41,417 nt of DNA from Actinomycetales bacterium (GTDB lineage: Bacteria; Actinomycetota; Actinomycetes; Actinomycetales; Microbacteriaceae). Location: contig JAATFA010000177.1 of the NCBI GenBank assembly GCA_015655445.1, positions 1-41,417 on the forward strand, in the 5' to 3' direction. A program made the translations under genes and the position numbers. The number at the start of each line of letters is the position of its first letter. Position 1 is the first letter of the stretch. The notes beneath the pieces were generated by a model. It searched no databases. It worked only from the letters and a program-made list of their open reading frames with translations, and had not been told where the DNA came from. Below are positions 1 through 7,756 of the stretch, in pieces.

Positions 1-11
1 AGACTGGTCAA

Positions 12-81
12 GAGCCATCGTGCGGTGTCGTCTTTCTGTGTGAGTTCTTGGTCGTTCTCACCGACCATCGCACGATGGCTC
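12..81. repeat. 13-bp perfect inverted repeat, 44-nt spacer
   Basis: GAGCCATCGTGCG at 12-24 and its exact reverse complement CGCACGATGGCTC at 69-81. The 44-nt spacer is relatively T-rich for this genome. It could fold as a stem-loop, be a recombination or binding site, or be the remnant of a mobile-element end. Nothing here chooses between these. Confidence 0.7.
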
Positions 82-234
82 ACCCCGTCAAGGACACGAC
101 GCCGCGGGCCCGAAAGACCACCACCCCGCGGGACTCCGGCCTGCGAGCAGCCAGGGAAATGCCTGGTTAGAAGCGATCCGCCACCATAGATACAGTGCGA
201 AATCGCCCCCGAACTCACTGAAAGTCGTGAGGTC

Positions 235-262
235 ACGGGATCGACGCCCGTCGGAGCCACCA
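235..262 (+). other. tRNA 3'-half-like fragment (possible attachment-site scar)
   Basis: ACGGG (235-239), a seven-base loop ATCGACG (240-246) and CCCGT (247-251) form a perfect 5-bp T-arm-like hairpin. CGGAGCC (252-258) follows as a 3' acceptor strand, then A and CCA (259-262). Immediately upstream CTCAC (214-218) pairs with GTGAG (227-231) around an 8-nt loop containing TGAAA, like a distorted anticodon arm. No matching 5' acceptor strand (GGCTCCG) lies about 75 nt upstream, so this is not an intact tRNA. The loop starts ATC rather than the conserved TTC. tRNA 3' ends are common integration sites, so an att scar is a reasonable inference. Confidence 0.4.
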
Positions 263-337
263 CCTGGAGTCGCGGTGGACCGGGCTTTGCAGCGCCGGAG
301 AGCCCGCTCACGGTCCAGCTCCGCACGGCGTGTCACG

Positions 338-490
338 TCAGCCGAGTTGCCGGACACGACGACGACGGCCGGGCTTGTCGAAAGCGATGTCTCCCGCCTC
401 CAGGAGACGGACCAGCGTCGGACGCCCCCTGCCGAGGAAGTCCGCATCTTGCCGCGTGGTCATGGTCACGCCCTGCGGCATGGCATCCAT
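338..490 (-). pseudogene. Broken excisionase/antitoxin-type HTH reading frame
   Basis: A 50-residue minus-strand frame from ATG at 490 contains TTRQDADFLGRGRPTLVRLL and then EAGDIAFDKPGRRRRVR. This matches the MerR-like helix-turn-helix of the excisionase-family DNA-binding proteins, which often act as antitoxins; the family pattern is LTTQEAADLLGVSRPTLVRLL. The usual N-terminal part of about 60 residues is missing: upstream sequence in this frame is the antisense of the MFS gene. The frame ends abruptly after RVRQLG. In the next frame the sequence continues NSADVTRRAELDRERALRR, which looks like the family's continuation, so a frameshift is likely. GAGG lies shortly before the ATG. I infer a decayed antitoxin or excisionase; no toxin partner is present. 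Confidence 0.45.
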
Positions 491-566
491 CCCATCCTCG
501 GCGAAACGAGGAAGTCGAACACGGAGTGGGCGAGGCACCCTCGGCGCGAGCGGGCCGGCCGGCCTG

Positions 567-1916
567 TCAGCGTCGTTCGCGGATTCTCGCGGCCGCGAGA
601 GCGGCGGCCGCGAGGACGACCGCGAATCCCAGGAACGCCCACAGCCACGCGGCCCCGCGGTCGACGCCCAGCTCGGCGGAAAGGGAACCGAATCCGGCGC
701 CAAGGGCACCGCCCGCGAGAGCCCCGAACGACTCCGCGGTGACGGCGGCCGTGGCGACCCGTGCTGCCGCAGCGGGGTCGTGGACGGTCGTCGCATGCAG
801 GTAGAGAGTCGGATAGGACAGCCCGACGCCGAGGCCCGTCGCGGTCCACGCGCACAGAGAGGCGACCCAGGACTCTCCCGCGAGGCCGAAGAGCGAGACG
901 AGCAGGGTGCCGCCCGCGGCCACGCCAAAGCCGATCGAGCACGTGCACGGCGCGGCGCGGAGCCTCGACGCGAGCGGGCCGACGAGCGCCCAGGCGACCG
1001 ACGTGGCGCTCAGGGCGATGCCCGCCTGCGGCAGGGTCGCGCCCAGGGACTGGGTGAACAGCAGGGTGACGACGCTGTTCGCACCGAAGTAGCCGAAGCC
1101 GAAGAGCGTCAGGCCGGCGAGCGCCGCGGGTGAGCCGCGCGCCAGTCGTCCCGTGCCCGCGGGCAGCACGGCGAAGAGTCCCGCGGCCGCCGCGCCGAGG
1201 GCGAGCGGTGCGAGATACCACCACTCGGAGTCGATGAGGAGCACGGATGCGGCGACGCCGAGGGGGATGAGAAACGCGCGCGGCGACGGCCTCTCGCGCC
1301 GCTGTGCTCGCGTCTCCGTCGAGGCGAGCAGGAGGACGCGGGCGATGAGCATGAGCGGAATCGGCGCGAGCAGCGTCAGCCGCCATCCGACGAGGTGCTG
1401 CAGCGCGAGGGTCGCGGGCGGTCCGACGAGGGCCGGGATCAGCCACATGGCCGACATGGCGGCGACGACTCTCACGCGCAGGGCGTCCTCGAGGTGGCGG
1501 ATCGCCGCGGTCGCGCCGAAGACGGACAGCACGCCCCCGGCGAACCCCGCGACGAGGCGGCCCGCCGCGAACGTCCATGCGTCGGACGAGACGGCGGAGG
1601 TGACGGCGCCGATCACGGAGAGCACGAGGCCGGCGAGCATGAGCCGTGCGGGCGGGATCCGCTGCACGATCCAGGGCGACAGGGGCAGCGCGCTGAACAT
1701 GCCGATCTCCCCACCGGTCACCAGGAGCTGCACCTGATGCGCCGCCGAGAGGTCGTGCTCGATGAGCGGCAGCAGCGCGCCCGCGACGAAGGAGGAGACC
1801 GACGCGACGAACTCGAGCAGCACGACGCCCACCGCCAGCCGCAGCGCAGCCGCGCCGGTCAGCCTCCCACCGTCAGCGGCGCTCGGCGGCCGGCGCGGTT
1901 CTCGCCCGTGCCCCAT
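567..1916 (-). CDS. MFS transporter (drug/metabolite efflux type)
   Basis: A 449-residue integral membrane protein made of hydrophobic segments over its whole length (about 12 predicted helices), with a short charged N-terminus and an Arg-rich end (ARIRERR). The cytoplasmic loops and lengths fit the major facilitator superfamily, and the first half (SSFVAGALLPLIEHDL, then GRLVAGFAGGVLSVFGATAA) resembles DHA1-type exporters. No substrate can be read from sequence. I chose ATG 1916 over GTG 1919 because a -10 box TACTAT (minus strand, 1928-1923) ends exactly 6 nt before it, indicating a leaderless transcript. It is divergent from the RHH-VOC operon and shares its 25-bp promoter, so the small RHH protein probably regulates it. 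The stop is TGA. Confidence 0.85.
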   Translation of the reverse strand: MGHGREPRRPPSAADGGRLTGAAALRLAVGVVLLEFVASVSSFVAGALLPLIEHDLSAAHQVQLLVTGGEIGMFSALPLSPWIVQRIPPARLMLAGLVLSVIGAVTSAVSSDAWTFAAGRLVAGFAGGVLSVFGATAAIRHLEDALRVRVVAAMSAMWLIPALVGPPATLALQHLVGWRLTLLAPIPLMLIARVLLLASTETRAQRRERPSPRAFLIPLGVAASVLLIDSEWWYLAPLALGAAAAGLFAVLPAGTGRLARGSPAALAGLTLFGFGYFGANSVVTLLFTQSLGATLPQAGIALSATSVAWALVGPLASRLRAAPCTCSIGFGVAAGGTLLVSLFGLAGESWVASLCAWTATGLGVGLSYPTLYLHATTVHDPAAAARVATAAVTAESFGALAGGALGAGFGSLSAELGVDRGAAWLWAFLGFAVVLAAAALAAARIRERR

Positions 1917-1941
1917 CACCCAATAGTACTAAATTGCTAGC
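1917..1941. promoter_or_regulatory. Compact bidirectional promoter/operator (MFS / RHH)
   Basis: Only 25 bp separate the two divergent start codons. TAGTACTA (1924-1931) is a perfect 8-bp palindrome, and TGCTAGCA (1935-1942) is a second one 11 bp further on. The minus-strand -10 box TACTAT (1928-1923) lies 6 nt before the MFS ATG. The plus-strand box TAAATT (1930-1935) lies 6 nt before the RHH ATG. Both transcripts should therefore be leaderless. The palindromes overlap both -10 boxes and are spaced like tandem 8-bp sites bound by ribbon-helix-helix dimers such as MetJ, so autorepression is a plausible inference. Confidence 0.6.
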
Positions 1942-2106
1942 ATGCAAGAAGGCGAGGGGACCGCGAAGGCCCAGTTCAACGTCTATCTGCCGGCCGAGCT
2001 CGTGCGCGCCATCAAGCACCGCGCGATCGACGAGGGCACCTCGCTCTCCGCCCTGGTGGAGAAGGCCATGACCGAGTACCTGCACACCGCGGAGGGCGAA
2101 CGGTGA
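1942..2106 (+). CDS. Ribbon-helix-helix (CopG-like) DNA-binding protein
   Basis: A 54-residue protein. Residues about 8-50 ([20 protein letters not shown], then [18 protein letters not shown]) fit the CopG/Arc/MetJ fold: one beta strand (QFNVYLP) that reads the major groove, followed by two helices. It has no other domain. It starts with ATG 1942 without a leader, and its TGA overlaps the GTG of the VOC gene by four bases (GTGA), which indicates translational coupling. As a short RHH protein beside a divergent transporter and over a palindromic intergenic region, it is probably the local repressor of itself, the VOC gene and the MFS gene. An antitoxin role is possible, but the partner does not look like a toxin. 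Confidence 0.8.
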   Translation: MQEGEGTAKAQFNVYLPAELVRAIKHRAIDEGTSLSALVEKAMTEYLHTAEGER

Positions 2107-2804
2107 CCACGATCCAGGCGATCTACCACACGCACCGCGCCGACGAGTGGCACCGGTTCGCGCTCGACCTCGGGCTGACGCCGGCGCTCGAGCCGGGTCC
2201 GGAGTGGGCGGAGTTCGACGGCGACGGCATCGTCGCCATCCACCGCACCGAGGCTGCCGACCCCCTCGACGGCACCACCGACGTGCGCGTGCTGGTCGAC
2301 GACCTCGACCGCATCGCGGCCGCGCTGGACGCGGCCGGGGTCGCGGTGTCACGAGACGAGGCGAAGGGCGCCGGAGGAGTCGTCACGGCACGCGCGGCCT
2401 CGGGGGTCGCGATCGGCGCGTCCGCAGGCGTCCGTCCGGCCCGCGGCGCCATGCGCGTCCAGCCCATCTGGTCCGAGGACGACGTCGACGAGGCCGTGCG
2501 CACGCTTCGCGCGCTCGGCCTGAGAGAGCGCATCCGCTCCGACTCCGGCACCTGGATCGACTTCGAAGCCGACACCGGCGGGCTCGCCGCGTTCCACACC
2601 GGCATGGGCAGGCCCATGACCCTGTCGTTCGAGTACGCGGGGGACCTCGACGCCCTCGCCGGGCGGCTCGCAGACGCCGGACGCGAGACCTCGGTCATCG
2701 ACGAGGCCTACAATCGCACCCTGCTCGTGCGCACGCCCGACGACTGGACCCTGTGGATCAACGGGCAGATGACCGACCTCTACGGCTACCGACGGGTCGG
2801 CTGA
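2103..2804 (+). CDS. VOC-superfamily protein (two-domain glyoxalase/bleomycin-resistance fold)
   Basis: A 233-residue soluble protein starting with GTG inside the stop of the RHH gene. The N-terminal half ([20 protein letters not shown] to about residue 100) and the C-terminal half ([20 protein letters not shown] onwards) look like two vicinal-oxygen-chelate modules with the typical strand-helix opening (WxxFALDLGL; [11 protein letters not shown]). A clear set of metal ligands is not obvious, so it may bind a ligand rather than catalyse, as many VOC proteins do. The operon with an RHH regulator and a divergent MFS exporter suggests detoxification or sequestration of a small molecule. The substrate is unknown. 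Confidence 0.8.
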   Translation: MTTIQAIYHTHRADEWHRFALDLGLTPALEPGPEWAEFDGDGIVAIHRTEAADPLDGTTDVRVLVDDLDRIAAALDAAGVAVSRDEAKGAGGVVTARAASGVAIGASAGVRPARGAMRVQPIWSEDDVDEAVRTLRALGLRERIRSDSGTWIDFEADTGGLAAFHTGMGRPMTLSFEYAGDLDALAGRLADAGRETSVIDEAYNRTLLVRTPDDWTLWINGQMTDLYGYRRVG

Positions 2805-2909
2805 GCGCTGCTCGGGAGCACCGCGCTGCGAGCGACGGAGCGGGCGGCATTCGTTGCGTCGTGATGCCGACGTGTCACGCCGTGTCGGGTCCAGCGCCGC
2901 GCATCGCGC

Positions 2910-3047
2910 TCAGCCGGCGTAGACGACGACGACGCCGATGACGGCGGCCGCGGTCGCGAGCGCGGCGAGGACGACCGCCACGGTCGCCAGGATCGTGTCG
3001 CGTCGATTCTGACGCCGTGTCCGTCGACGCGTCGATGCAGTCGCCAT
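2910..3047 (-). CDS. Small single-pass membrane protein
   Basis: A 45-residue protein: a strongly basic N-terminus (MATASTRRRTRRQNRRD) followed by one hydrophobic segment (about residues 19-43, Ile/Ala/Val-rich) and a short end YAG. Positive-inside logic predicts a cytoplasmic N-terminus. The start is set by GAGGAGG 9 nt upstream of ATG 3047. A longer upstream frame exists but lacks a comparable ribosome site. I do not recognise the family. It is monocistronic and convergent with the VOC gene, from which about 105 bp of non-coding sequence separates it. Confidence 0.6.
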   Translation of the reverse strand: MATASTRRRTRRQNRRDTILATVAVVLAALATAAAVIGVVVVYAG

Positions 3048-3170
3048 GACTTCCAGCCTCCTCGAGACCGGTCGGGTGTCGTCAGGATATGGGGGCGCCA
3101 GGAGGGCGACCCCCGCTCCCAGGCTTCCCCAAGCCGCCCCGCGCGCGCCCCTGTGGCTCACCGTGCCCGC

Positions 3171-3470
3171 TCAGGGCTCGTCGGGCGGCTCGGCGATGAG
3201 CACGAGCCCGTGCGCGGAGTTCGCGCTCGCCATGAGGGCGTCGAGCCAGCGCCGGTTGAGCGCGGGCGGACGAGCGCCGAGATACGTGAAGTGGAGGGGC
3301 ACTGACGTCGAGATCCACACGCTCGAGCGGGTCCCGCCGCGTCCGTCGAAGGTGAAGAAGAAGGGCTCGCGCCTGCGCAGCTTGGATCCGACGATCACCT
3401 GGAGGTGCGCGAGCGTGCGATCGTCGATGTCGATGCGATGCCGACGGTCGCCGTACAGGAGCGCCCCCAA
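3171..3470 (-). CDS. DUF7882-type small protein (often mislabelled as ATP-dependent DNA ligase)
   Basis: A 99-residue soluble protein beginning GALLYGDRRHRIDIDDRTLA and containing HLQVIVGSKLRRREPFFF, VPLHFTYLGARPPALNRRWL and DALMASANSAHGLVLI. This matches a family of about 100 residues common in Microbacteriaceae that databases sometimes call DNA ligase although it lacks ligase motifs. The function is unknown. The start is TTG at 3470, chosen because GAGGAGGGGG sits 5 nt before it and the protein then begins at the family's usual N-terminus. Longer frames upstream add unrelated Gly/Arg-rich sequence. The conserved FFF and LxxLM patches suggest a compact fold; no catalytic residues can be named. 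Confidence 0.75.
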   Translation of the reverse strand: MGALLYGDRRHRIDIDDRTLAHLQVIVGSKLRRREPFFFTFDGRGGTRSSVWISTSVPLHFTYLGARPPALNRRWLDALMASANSAHGLVLIAEPPDEP

Positions 3471-3585
3471 CTGTCCCCCTCCTCGCCCGCCCTTCGGGCA
3501 ACAGGAGACAGTAGCGCTCGTCGCGAATCCGCGCTGGGGGGTTGACACCGATGACGCGAGACGACTACGGGCTCCGGACAGAGAG

Positions 3586-3616
3586 ACCGCCCCGCCGGAT
3601 GCTCCGGCGGGGCGGT
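3586..3616 (-). terminator. Strong GC-rich hairpin, probable terminator
   Basis: A perfect 14-bp stem (ACCGCCCCGCCGGA at 3586-3599, TCCGGCGGGGCGGT at 3603-3616) with a 3-nt loop. On the minus strand it is followed by CTCTCTGT, a weak pyrimidine tract. It lies 44 bp after the TGA at 3660 that ends the full-length reading of the small gene. This supports that TGA, rather than the earlier TAG, as the original gene end. Confidence 0.7.
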
Positions 3617-3659
3617 TCACGCGATGAGCGTCGACGCGGACGGCGCCGCGCGCTGCGTC

Positions 3660-3908
3660 TCAGCGGAGGCTGCTCTGCGCCTCCTCCATCGTGCGGAAGG
3701 TGCCGAGCGTCTTGCCGAGCCGCGTCGTCACCTAGTAGCCCTTGCCCCACAGCTCCTCGATCATGCCGGCGAACTCGCCGTCGCGACGGCCGATCCACAG
3801 ACCGGCCTGGACCGCCTGCCACGTCGTCGCGCCCGATCCCGCGACATGCGGAGCGACGGTGGGCGGTGCCGCCTCGGCGGGCGATGCGTTGTCGGACACC
3901 ATCGTCAT
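3660..3908 (-). CDS. Small conserved-looking protein interrupted by in-frame TAG
   Basis: From ATG 3908 (GAGGAG 8 nt upstream) the frame reads 58 codons, meets TAG at 3732-3734 and would continue 23 codons to TGA at 3660-3662. Residues 29-58 (TWQAVQAGLWIGRRDGEF, then AGMIEELWGKGY) and the part after TAG (VTTRLGKTLGTF, then RTMEEAQSSLR) read as one continuous small domain: the post-TAG text is a natural strand and helix with balanced codon usage. A terminator hairpin follows the distal TGA. The gene is therefore either a recent nonsense pseudogene, a sequencing error or subject to amber readthrough. Function unknown; the N-terminal 28 residues are Ala/Pro-rich and probably disordered. Confidence 0.55.
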
Positions 3909-4029
3909 TGCGCTTCTCCTCACGGGATCACGATCGCCGGACACGATCGACCGATCGATCTCGAGCTCCCTCACGAGGGTCCCCCTCGCTCGACGATCGC
4001 ATGCGCTTCTATTACGACCGGATAACGAT

Positions 4030-4047
4030 CCGACCACAAGCGGTCGG
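4030..4047 (-). terminator. Weak hairpin after recQ
   Basis: CCGACC (4030-4035) and GGTCGG (4042-4047) form a 6-bp stem with a 6-nt loop about 60 bp beyond the recQ stop. No T-tract follows. The remaining 3909-4108 sequence is non-coding and slightly less GC-rich, and must contain the promoter of the small gene at 3660-3908. TAATAG on the minus strand near 4010 is a candidate -10 box. Confidence 0.3.
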
Positions 4048-4108
4048 GCTGGTTTCACAGAAAAGACACGCGTCTCTCCCGGCGAAGGACCGGGCGCCGC
4101 GACGGCGG

Positions 4109-6016
4109 TCAACGCACCGAGTCGACCGCCCCCTCCGCCGAGGCCGCAGCCCCCTCCGCCGGCGCCGAGGCCGCCGCCGACGTCGCGACGATCGCGAGCA
4201 CGTCCGCGCCGTACGCCTCGAGCTTGCGCTCGCCCACGCCGCTCACCGTCGCGAGCTCGGCCGGGCTCGACGGGCGCGTCGCCGCGATGCCGCGCAGGGT
4301 CGCGTCGGCGAAGACGACGTAGGCGGGCACGCCCTGCTCGCGCGCGACGCCCGCGCGCCACGAGCGCAAGCGCTCGAAGACCTCCTGGGCGTCGCGGGGG
4401 AGGTCGCCGAGCGCCGCCACACGTGCGGCGCGACTCCGCCGGGGAGCGCGCACGGCGTCCCGCCGCAGCCGCACGACGCGCGAGCCGGAGAGCACGCTCG
4501 CCGACGAGTCCGTGAGCACGAGCGTGCCGTATCCGTCCGCCGCGACCGCGAGCAGGCCCTGGGCGAGCAGCTGCCGCACGACCCCGCGCCACTCCCCCTC
4601 CGTGAGCTCGGTGCCGATGCCGAAGGTCGCGAGCCCGTCGTGCCCGTGCTGGGCGACGCGCGGCGTGCGCTTGCCGAGCAGGATGTCGATGACGTGGCCC
4701 GCGCCGAACCGCTGGTGCCGCTCCCGCCACAGCCGCACGATCGTGGACAGGAGCTTCTGCGCGGCGACCGTGCCGTCCCACGACTCGGGCGGCTCGAGGC
4801 ACGTGTCGCAATTGCCGCACGGCTGCGATGCCTGGCCGAAGTAGGCGAGCAGCTGCGCGCGCCGGCACTCGATCGTCTCGCACAGCGCGAGCATCGCGTC
4901 GAGGTGGGCGCTCGCCCGGCGCTTGAACGCCGCGTCGCCCTCCGAGCGGTCGAGGAGCTGCCGCTGCTGCACGACGTCCTGCAGCCCGTAGGCGAGCCAC
5001 GCGGTCGAGGGCAGGCCGTCGCGGCCGGCGCGCCCGGTCTCCTGGTAGTAGCCCTCGACGCTCTTCGGCAGGTCGAGGTGCGCGACGAACCGCACATCCG
5101 GCTTGTCGATGCCCATGCCGAACGCGATCGTCGCGACCATGACGATGCCGTCCTCGCGCAGGAAGCGCGCCTGGTGGCTCGCGCGCGTCCGCGCGTCGAG
5201 GCCCGCATGGTACGGCAGCGCGGCCACGCCCGCCTCGACGAGCGCGAGCGCCGTCTTCTCCACGGAGGCGCGAGAGAGGCAGTAGACGATGCCCGCGTCG
5301 CCCGCGTGCTCGGTGCGGATGAGGTGGAGCAGCTGGCGGATCGGCTCGTTCTTCGGCTCGATGCGGTACTGGATGTTGGGGCGGTCGAAGCTCGCGACGA
5401 AGTGGCGCGCCGACCCGAGCCGCAGGCGCTCGGTGATCTCCCGGTGTGTCGCCTCCGTCGCGGTCGCCGTGAGGGCGATGCGCGGCACCCCCGGCCAGCG
5501 GTCGGCGAGCACGGAGAGCGCGAGGTAGTCCGGGCGGAAGTCGTGGCCCCACTGGGAGACGCAGTGCGCCTCGTCGATCGCGAAGAGGCTCACACGCCCG
5601 CGGTCGAGGAGGGCGGCCGTCGACTCGACGGCGAGGCGCTCGGGCGCGAGGTAGAGGAGGTCGAGCTCGCCGGCGAGGAACGCGGCCTCGACGGCACGGC
5701 GCTCCTCCGCCCCCTGCGTCGAGTTGAGGAACGCGGCGCGCACGCCGAGCGCCGAGAGCGCGTCGACCTGGTCCTGCATGAGCGCGATGAGCGGCGAGAC
5801 GACGACGCCCGTGCCCTCGCGCACGATCGCGGGGATCTGGTAGCACAGCGACTTGCCGCCGCCCGTGGGCATGAGCACGACCGCGTCCCCGCCGGCGACG
5901 ACGTGCTCGATGATCTCCTGCTGCTCGCCGCGGAAGCTGTCGTACCCGAACACGCGCTCGAGCACGGCCGCAGGCGTGCGCGGGCCTGCGGAGCCGGGGG
6001 GCGGGGTCGTCGTCAC
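4109..6016 (-). CDS. recQ: ATP-dependent DNA helicase RecQ
   Basis: A 635-residue 3'-5' DNA helicase for recombination repair and fork rescue. Motif I TGGGKS at 51-56, DEAH at 148-151 followed by [13 protein letters not shown] (the RecQ aromatic loop), TATAT at 183-187, motif V/VI region with [10 protein letters not shown] at 325-334. The zinc site is Cys384, Cys400, Cys403 and Cys406. A winged-helix RQC domain follows, then an HRDC-like domain at about 525-600 ([20 protein letters not shown]) and an Ala/Glu-rich tail. GTG 6016 is the start because TAGGCT (6028-6023) ends exactly 6 nt before it, suggesting a leaderless mRNA. It appears to be monocistronic. Confidence 0.95.
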   Translation of the reverse strand: MTTTPPPGSAGPRTPAAVLERVFGYDSFRGEQQEIIEHVVAGGDAVVLMPTGGGKSLCYQIPAIVREGTGVVVSPLIALMQDQVDALSALGVRAAFLNSTQGAEERRAVEAAFLAGELDLLYLAPERLAVESTAALLDRGRVSLFAIDEAHCVSQWGHDFRPDYLALSVLADRWPGVPRIALTATATEATHREITERLRLGSARHFVASFDRPNIQYRIEPKNEPIRQLLHLIRTEHAGDAGIVYCLSRASVEKTALALVEAGVAALPYHAGLDARTRASHQARFLREDGIVMVATIAFGMGIDKPDVRFVAHLDLPKSVEGYYQETGRAGRDGLPSTAWLAYGLQDVVQQRQLLDRSEGDAAFKRRASAHLDAMLALCETIECRRAQLLAYFGQASQPCGNCDTCLEPPESWDGTVAAQKLLSTIVRLWRERHQRFGAGHVIDILLGKRTPRVAQHGHDGLATFGIGTELTEGEWRGVVRQLLAQGLLAVAADGYGTLVLTDSSASVLSGSRVVRLRRDAVRAPRRSRAARVAALGDLPRDAQEVFERLRSWRAGVAREQGVPAYVVFADATLRGIAATRPSSPAELATVSGVGERKLEAYGADVLAIVATSAAASAPAEGAAASAEGAVDSVR

Positions 6017-6028
6017 CCCGCCAGCCTA
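6017..6028 (-). promoter_or_regulatory. recQ -10 box, leaderless start
   Basis: TAGGCT on the minus strand (6028-6023), then six bases, then GTG 6016. No Shine-Dalgarno sequence is present. The spacing is what actinobacterial leaderless promoters show. Confidence 0.5.
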
Positions 6029-6078
6029 GGCACCGCGACCGACGCCGTGCGCGCATCCGGCGCCCCTGTGCACGCGAG

Positions 6079-6126
6079 CCCGACGGCGCACGCGATCCCG
6101 CGATCCCGACGGCGCAGGCGATCCCG
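6079..6126. repeat. 22-bp near-perfect direct repeat between cysE and recQ
   Basis: The 22-bp unit CCCGACGGCGCA-N-GCGATCCCG starts at 6079 and again at 6105 (period 26), differing at one base. It occupies part of the 145-bp non-coding gap downstream of cysE. No coding potential or hairpin function is evident. Confidence 0.6.
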
Positions 6127-6161
6127 GCCCTTCCCGCTCCCGGCCGCCCGCCGGGGCACGG

Positions 6162-6704
6162 TCAGATGTCGAAGAAGAACGCCTGCGAGTAGTCGCGGGG
6201 CTGCGGGCGAGCGCGCGCGGGCACGCCCACGAGGAGCGACCCGGGCGGTGCGTCCCGGATGACGACCGCGCCCGCTCCGACGACGCTGTCCGCCCCGATC
6301 GTGATGTCCCCGAGCAGCGTCGCGCCGGCCCCGATGACGACCCGGTCGCCGACCGTCGGGTGCCGCTTGACGGGGCTCGAGGTCGTGCCCCCGAGCGTGA
6401 CGCCGTGGTACATCATGACGTCGTCGCCGACGACCGCGGTCTCGCCGATGACGACGCCCATCCCGTGGTCGATGAACAGCCGGCGACCGATCGTCGCGCC
6501 CGGGTGGATCTCGATGCCCGTGAGGAAGCGCACCGCCTGTGCGAGGACGCGCGCGAGCAGGCGCAGGCGCGCACGCCACAGCCGGTGCGCGAGCCGGTGC
6601 CCCCAGACGGCGTGGAGGCCCGAGTAGGTGAGCCAGACCTCGAACGCCGAGCGAGCGGCGGGGTCGCGGCGGCGGGCGGCGGCGATGTCCTCCCGGACGC
6701 CCAC
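6162..6704 (-). CDS. cysE: Serine O-acetyltransferase (EpsC/CysE type)
   Basis: A 180-residue enzyme that transfers acetyl from acetyl-CoA to L-serine, giving O-acetylserine for CysK. The N-terminal helices ([37 protein letters not shown]) and the left-handed beta-helix built of hexapeptide repeats ([10 protein letters not shown] onwards) are clear. The catalytic His-containing loop [12 protein letters not shown] and the acetyl-CoA/substrate segment [11 protein letters not shown] are present. It is the short form without the long N-terminal extension of enteric CysE. GTG 6704 is the likely start; it overlaps the last base region of cysK (TGA at 6708-6706), so the two are translationally coupled. 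C-terminal FFFDI resembles the hydrophobic Ile tail that docks into CysK to form cysteine synthase. Confidence 0.93.
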   Translation of the reverse strand: MGVREDIAAARRRDPAARSAFEVWLTYSGLHAVWGHRLAHRLWRARLRLLARVLAQAVRFLTGIEIHPGATIGRRLFIDHGMGVVIGETAVVGDDVMMYHGVTLGGTTSSPVKRHPTVGDRVVIGAGATLLGDITIGADSVVGAGAVVIRDAPPGSLLVGVPARARPQPRDYSQAFFFDI

Positions 6705-6705
6705 C

Positions 6706-7641
6706 TCAGTCGACGAGGTCCTCGTAGAGGACGGTCGAGAGGTAGCGCTCGCCATAGCTCGCGACGATCACGACGATCGTCTTGCCCGCGTTCTCCGGAC
6801 GCTTGGCGAGCTCGACGGCGGCGTGCACGGTCGCGCCCGACGAGATGCCGCCGAGGATGCCCTCCTCGGCTCCGAGCCGGCGCGCCATCGCGACCGACTG
6901 CGCGATGTTGACGTCGAACACCTCGTCGTAGACGGAGCGGTCGAGGATCTCGGGAACGAAGTTCGCCCCGATGCCCTGGATCTTGTGCGGACCGGGCTGG
7001 CCGCCGTTGAGGATCGGGGACTCCTCCGGCTCGACGGCCACGACCGTGATCCCCGGCTTCTGCTCCTTGAGGTAGTTGCCCGCGCCCGTGATCGTGCCGC
7101 CGGTGCCGATGCCCGCGACGAACACGTCCACGGCGCCGTCGGTGTCCTCCCAGATCTCCGGTCCCGTCGTCGCGCGGTGGATCGCCGGGTTCGCCTCGTT
7201 CGCGAACTGCTTGGCGAGGATCGCGCCAGGCGTGCTCGCGGCGATCTCCTCCGCCTTCTCGACGGCGCCGCGCATGCCCTCCGAGCCGGGCGTGAGGACG
7301 AGCTCCGCGCCGTAGGCGCGCAGCAGCATGCGACGCTCCTTGCTCATCGTCTCGGGCATCGTGAGGATGACCCGGTAGCCGCGGGCGGCGCCGACCATGG
7401 CGAGCGCGATGCCCGTGTTGCCGCTCGTGCCCTCGACGATCGTGCCGCCGGGCTGGAGCTCGCCCGACCTCTCGGCGGCGTCGACGATCGCGATGCCGAT
7501 CCGGTCCTTGACGCTGGCCGAGGGGTTGTAGAACTCGAGCTTCGCGAGCACGGTGGCGGCGGCGCCGTCGGTCACGCGATTGAGACGGACGAGCGGCGTG
7601 CGGCCGAACGCCTCGGTGATGGAGGAGTGGATGCGAGCCAT
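6706..7641 (-). CDS. cysK: Cysteine synthase A (O-acetylserine sulfhydrylase)
   Basis: A 311-residue PLP enzyme making L-cysteine from O-acetylserine and sulfide. The PLP lysine is Lys45 in [11 protein letters not shown]. The substrate loop TSGNTG is at 72-77, the phosphate-binding GTGGT lies near 180, and the GISSGA segment near 266 closes the PLP site. Length and motifs fit CysK rather than CBS, as there is no heme or CBS domain. ATG 7641 has GGGAAGG 6 nt upstream. The gene is first in a two-gene operon with cysE, which supplies its substrate. Confidence 0.96.
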   Translation of the reverse strand: MARIHSSITEAFGRTPLVRLNRVTDGAAATVLAKLEFYNPSASVKDRIGIAIVDAAERSGELQPGGTIVEGTSGNTGIALAMVGAARGYRVILTMPETMSKERRMLLRAYGAELVLTPGSEGMRGAVEKAEEIAASTPGAILAKQFANEANPAIHRATTGPEIWEDTDGAVDVFVAGIGTGGTITGAGNYLKEQKPGITVVAVEPEESPILNGGQPGPHKIQGIGANFVPEILDRSVYDEVFDVNIAQSVAMARRLGAEEGILGGISSGATVHAAVELAKRPENAGKTIVVIVASYGERYLSTVLYEDLVD

Positions 7642-7700
7642 GGTGTGCCTTCCCACGTCGATCGGTGGTCGGAATGGTGATGCGTCATCCGACGGCTCCC

Positions 7701-7733
7701 AGCCTAGGACCCTCGCCGCCCCGTGGACCACGG
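7701..7733 (-). promoter_or_regulatory. cysK promoter with 13-bp palindrome
   Basis: On the minus strand TAGGCT (7706-7701) is a good -10 box about 60 nt before the cysK ATG. CCGTGG-A-CCACGG (7721-7733) lies where the -35 would be, so a dimeric regulator could occlude it. Alternatively the palindrome is a weak terminator for the helicase gene. Confidence 0.4.
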
Positions 7734-7756
7734 TCGGTGCGGCGGGCGCACGCGGC

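Larger units (their letters stand above)
1..337. other. Left flank without a recognisable intact gene
   Basis: I see no convincing coding sequence here. The stretch holds a 13-bp perfect inverted repeat (12-24 and 69-81), a short hairpin (CCAGG/CCTGG) around 153-168 and a tRNA 3'-half-like fragment (235-262). It then runs into a broken helix-turn-helix reading frame on the minus strand. It looks like a decayed insertion junction rather than a working gene region, which is inference from the combination. Confidence 0.5.

Noticed and set aside
235-262. Intact tRNA gene
   Set aside because: No 5' acceptor strand complementary to CGGAGCC and no D-arm are found at the right distance; the anticodon loop would be 8 nt.
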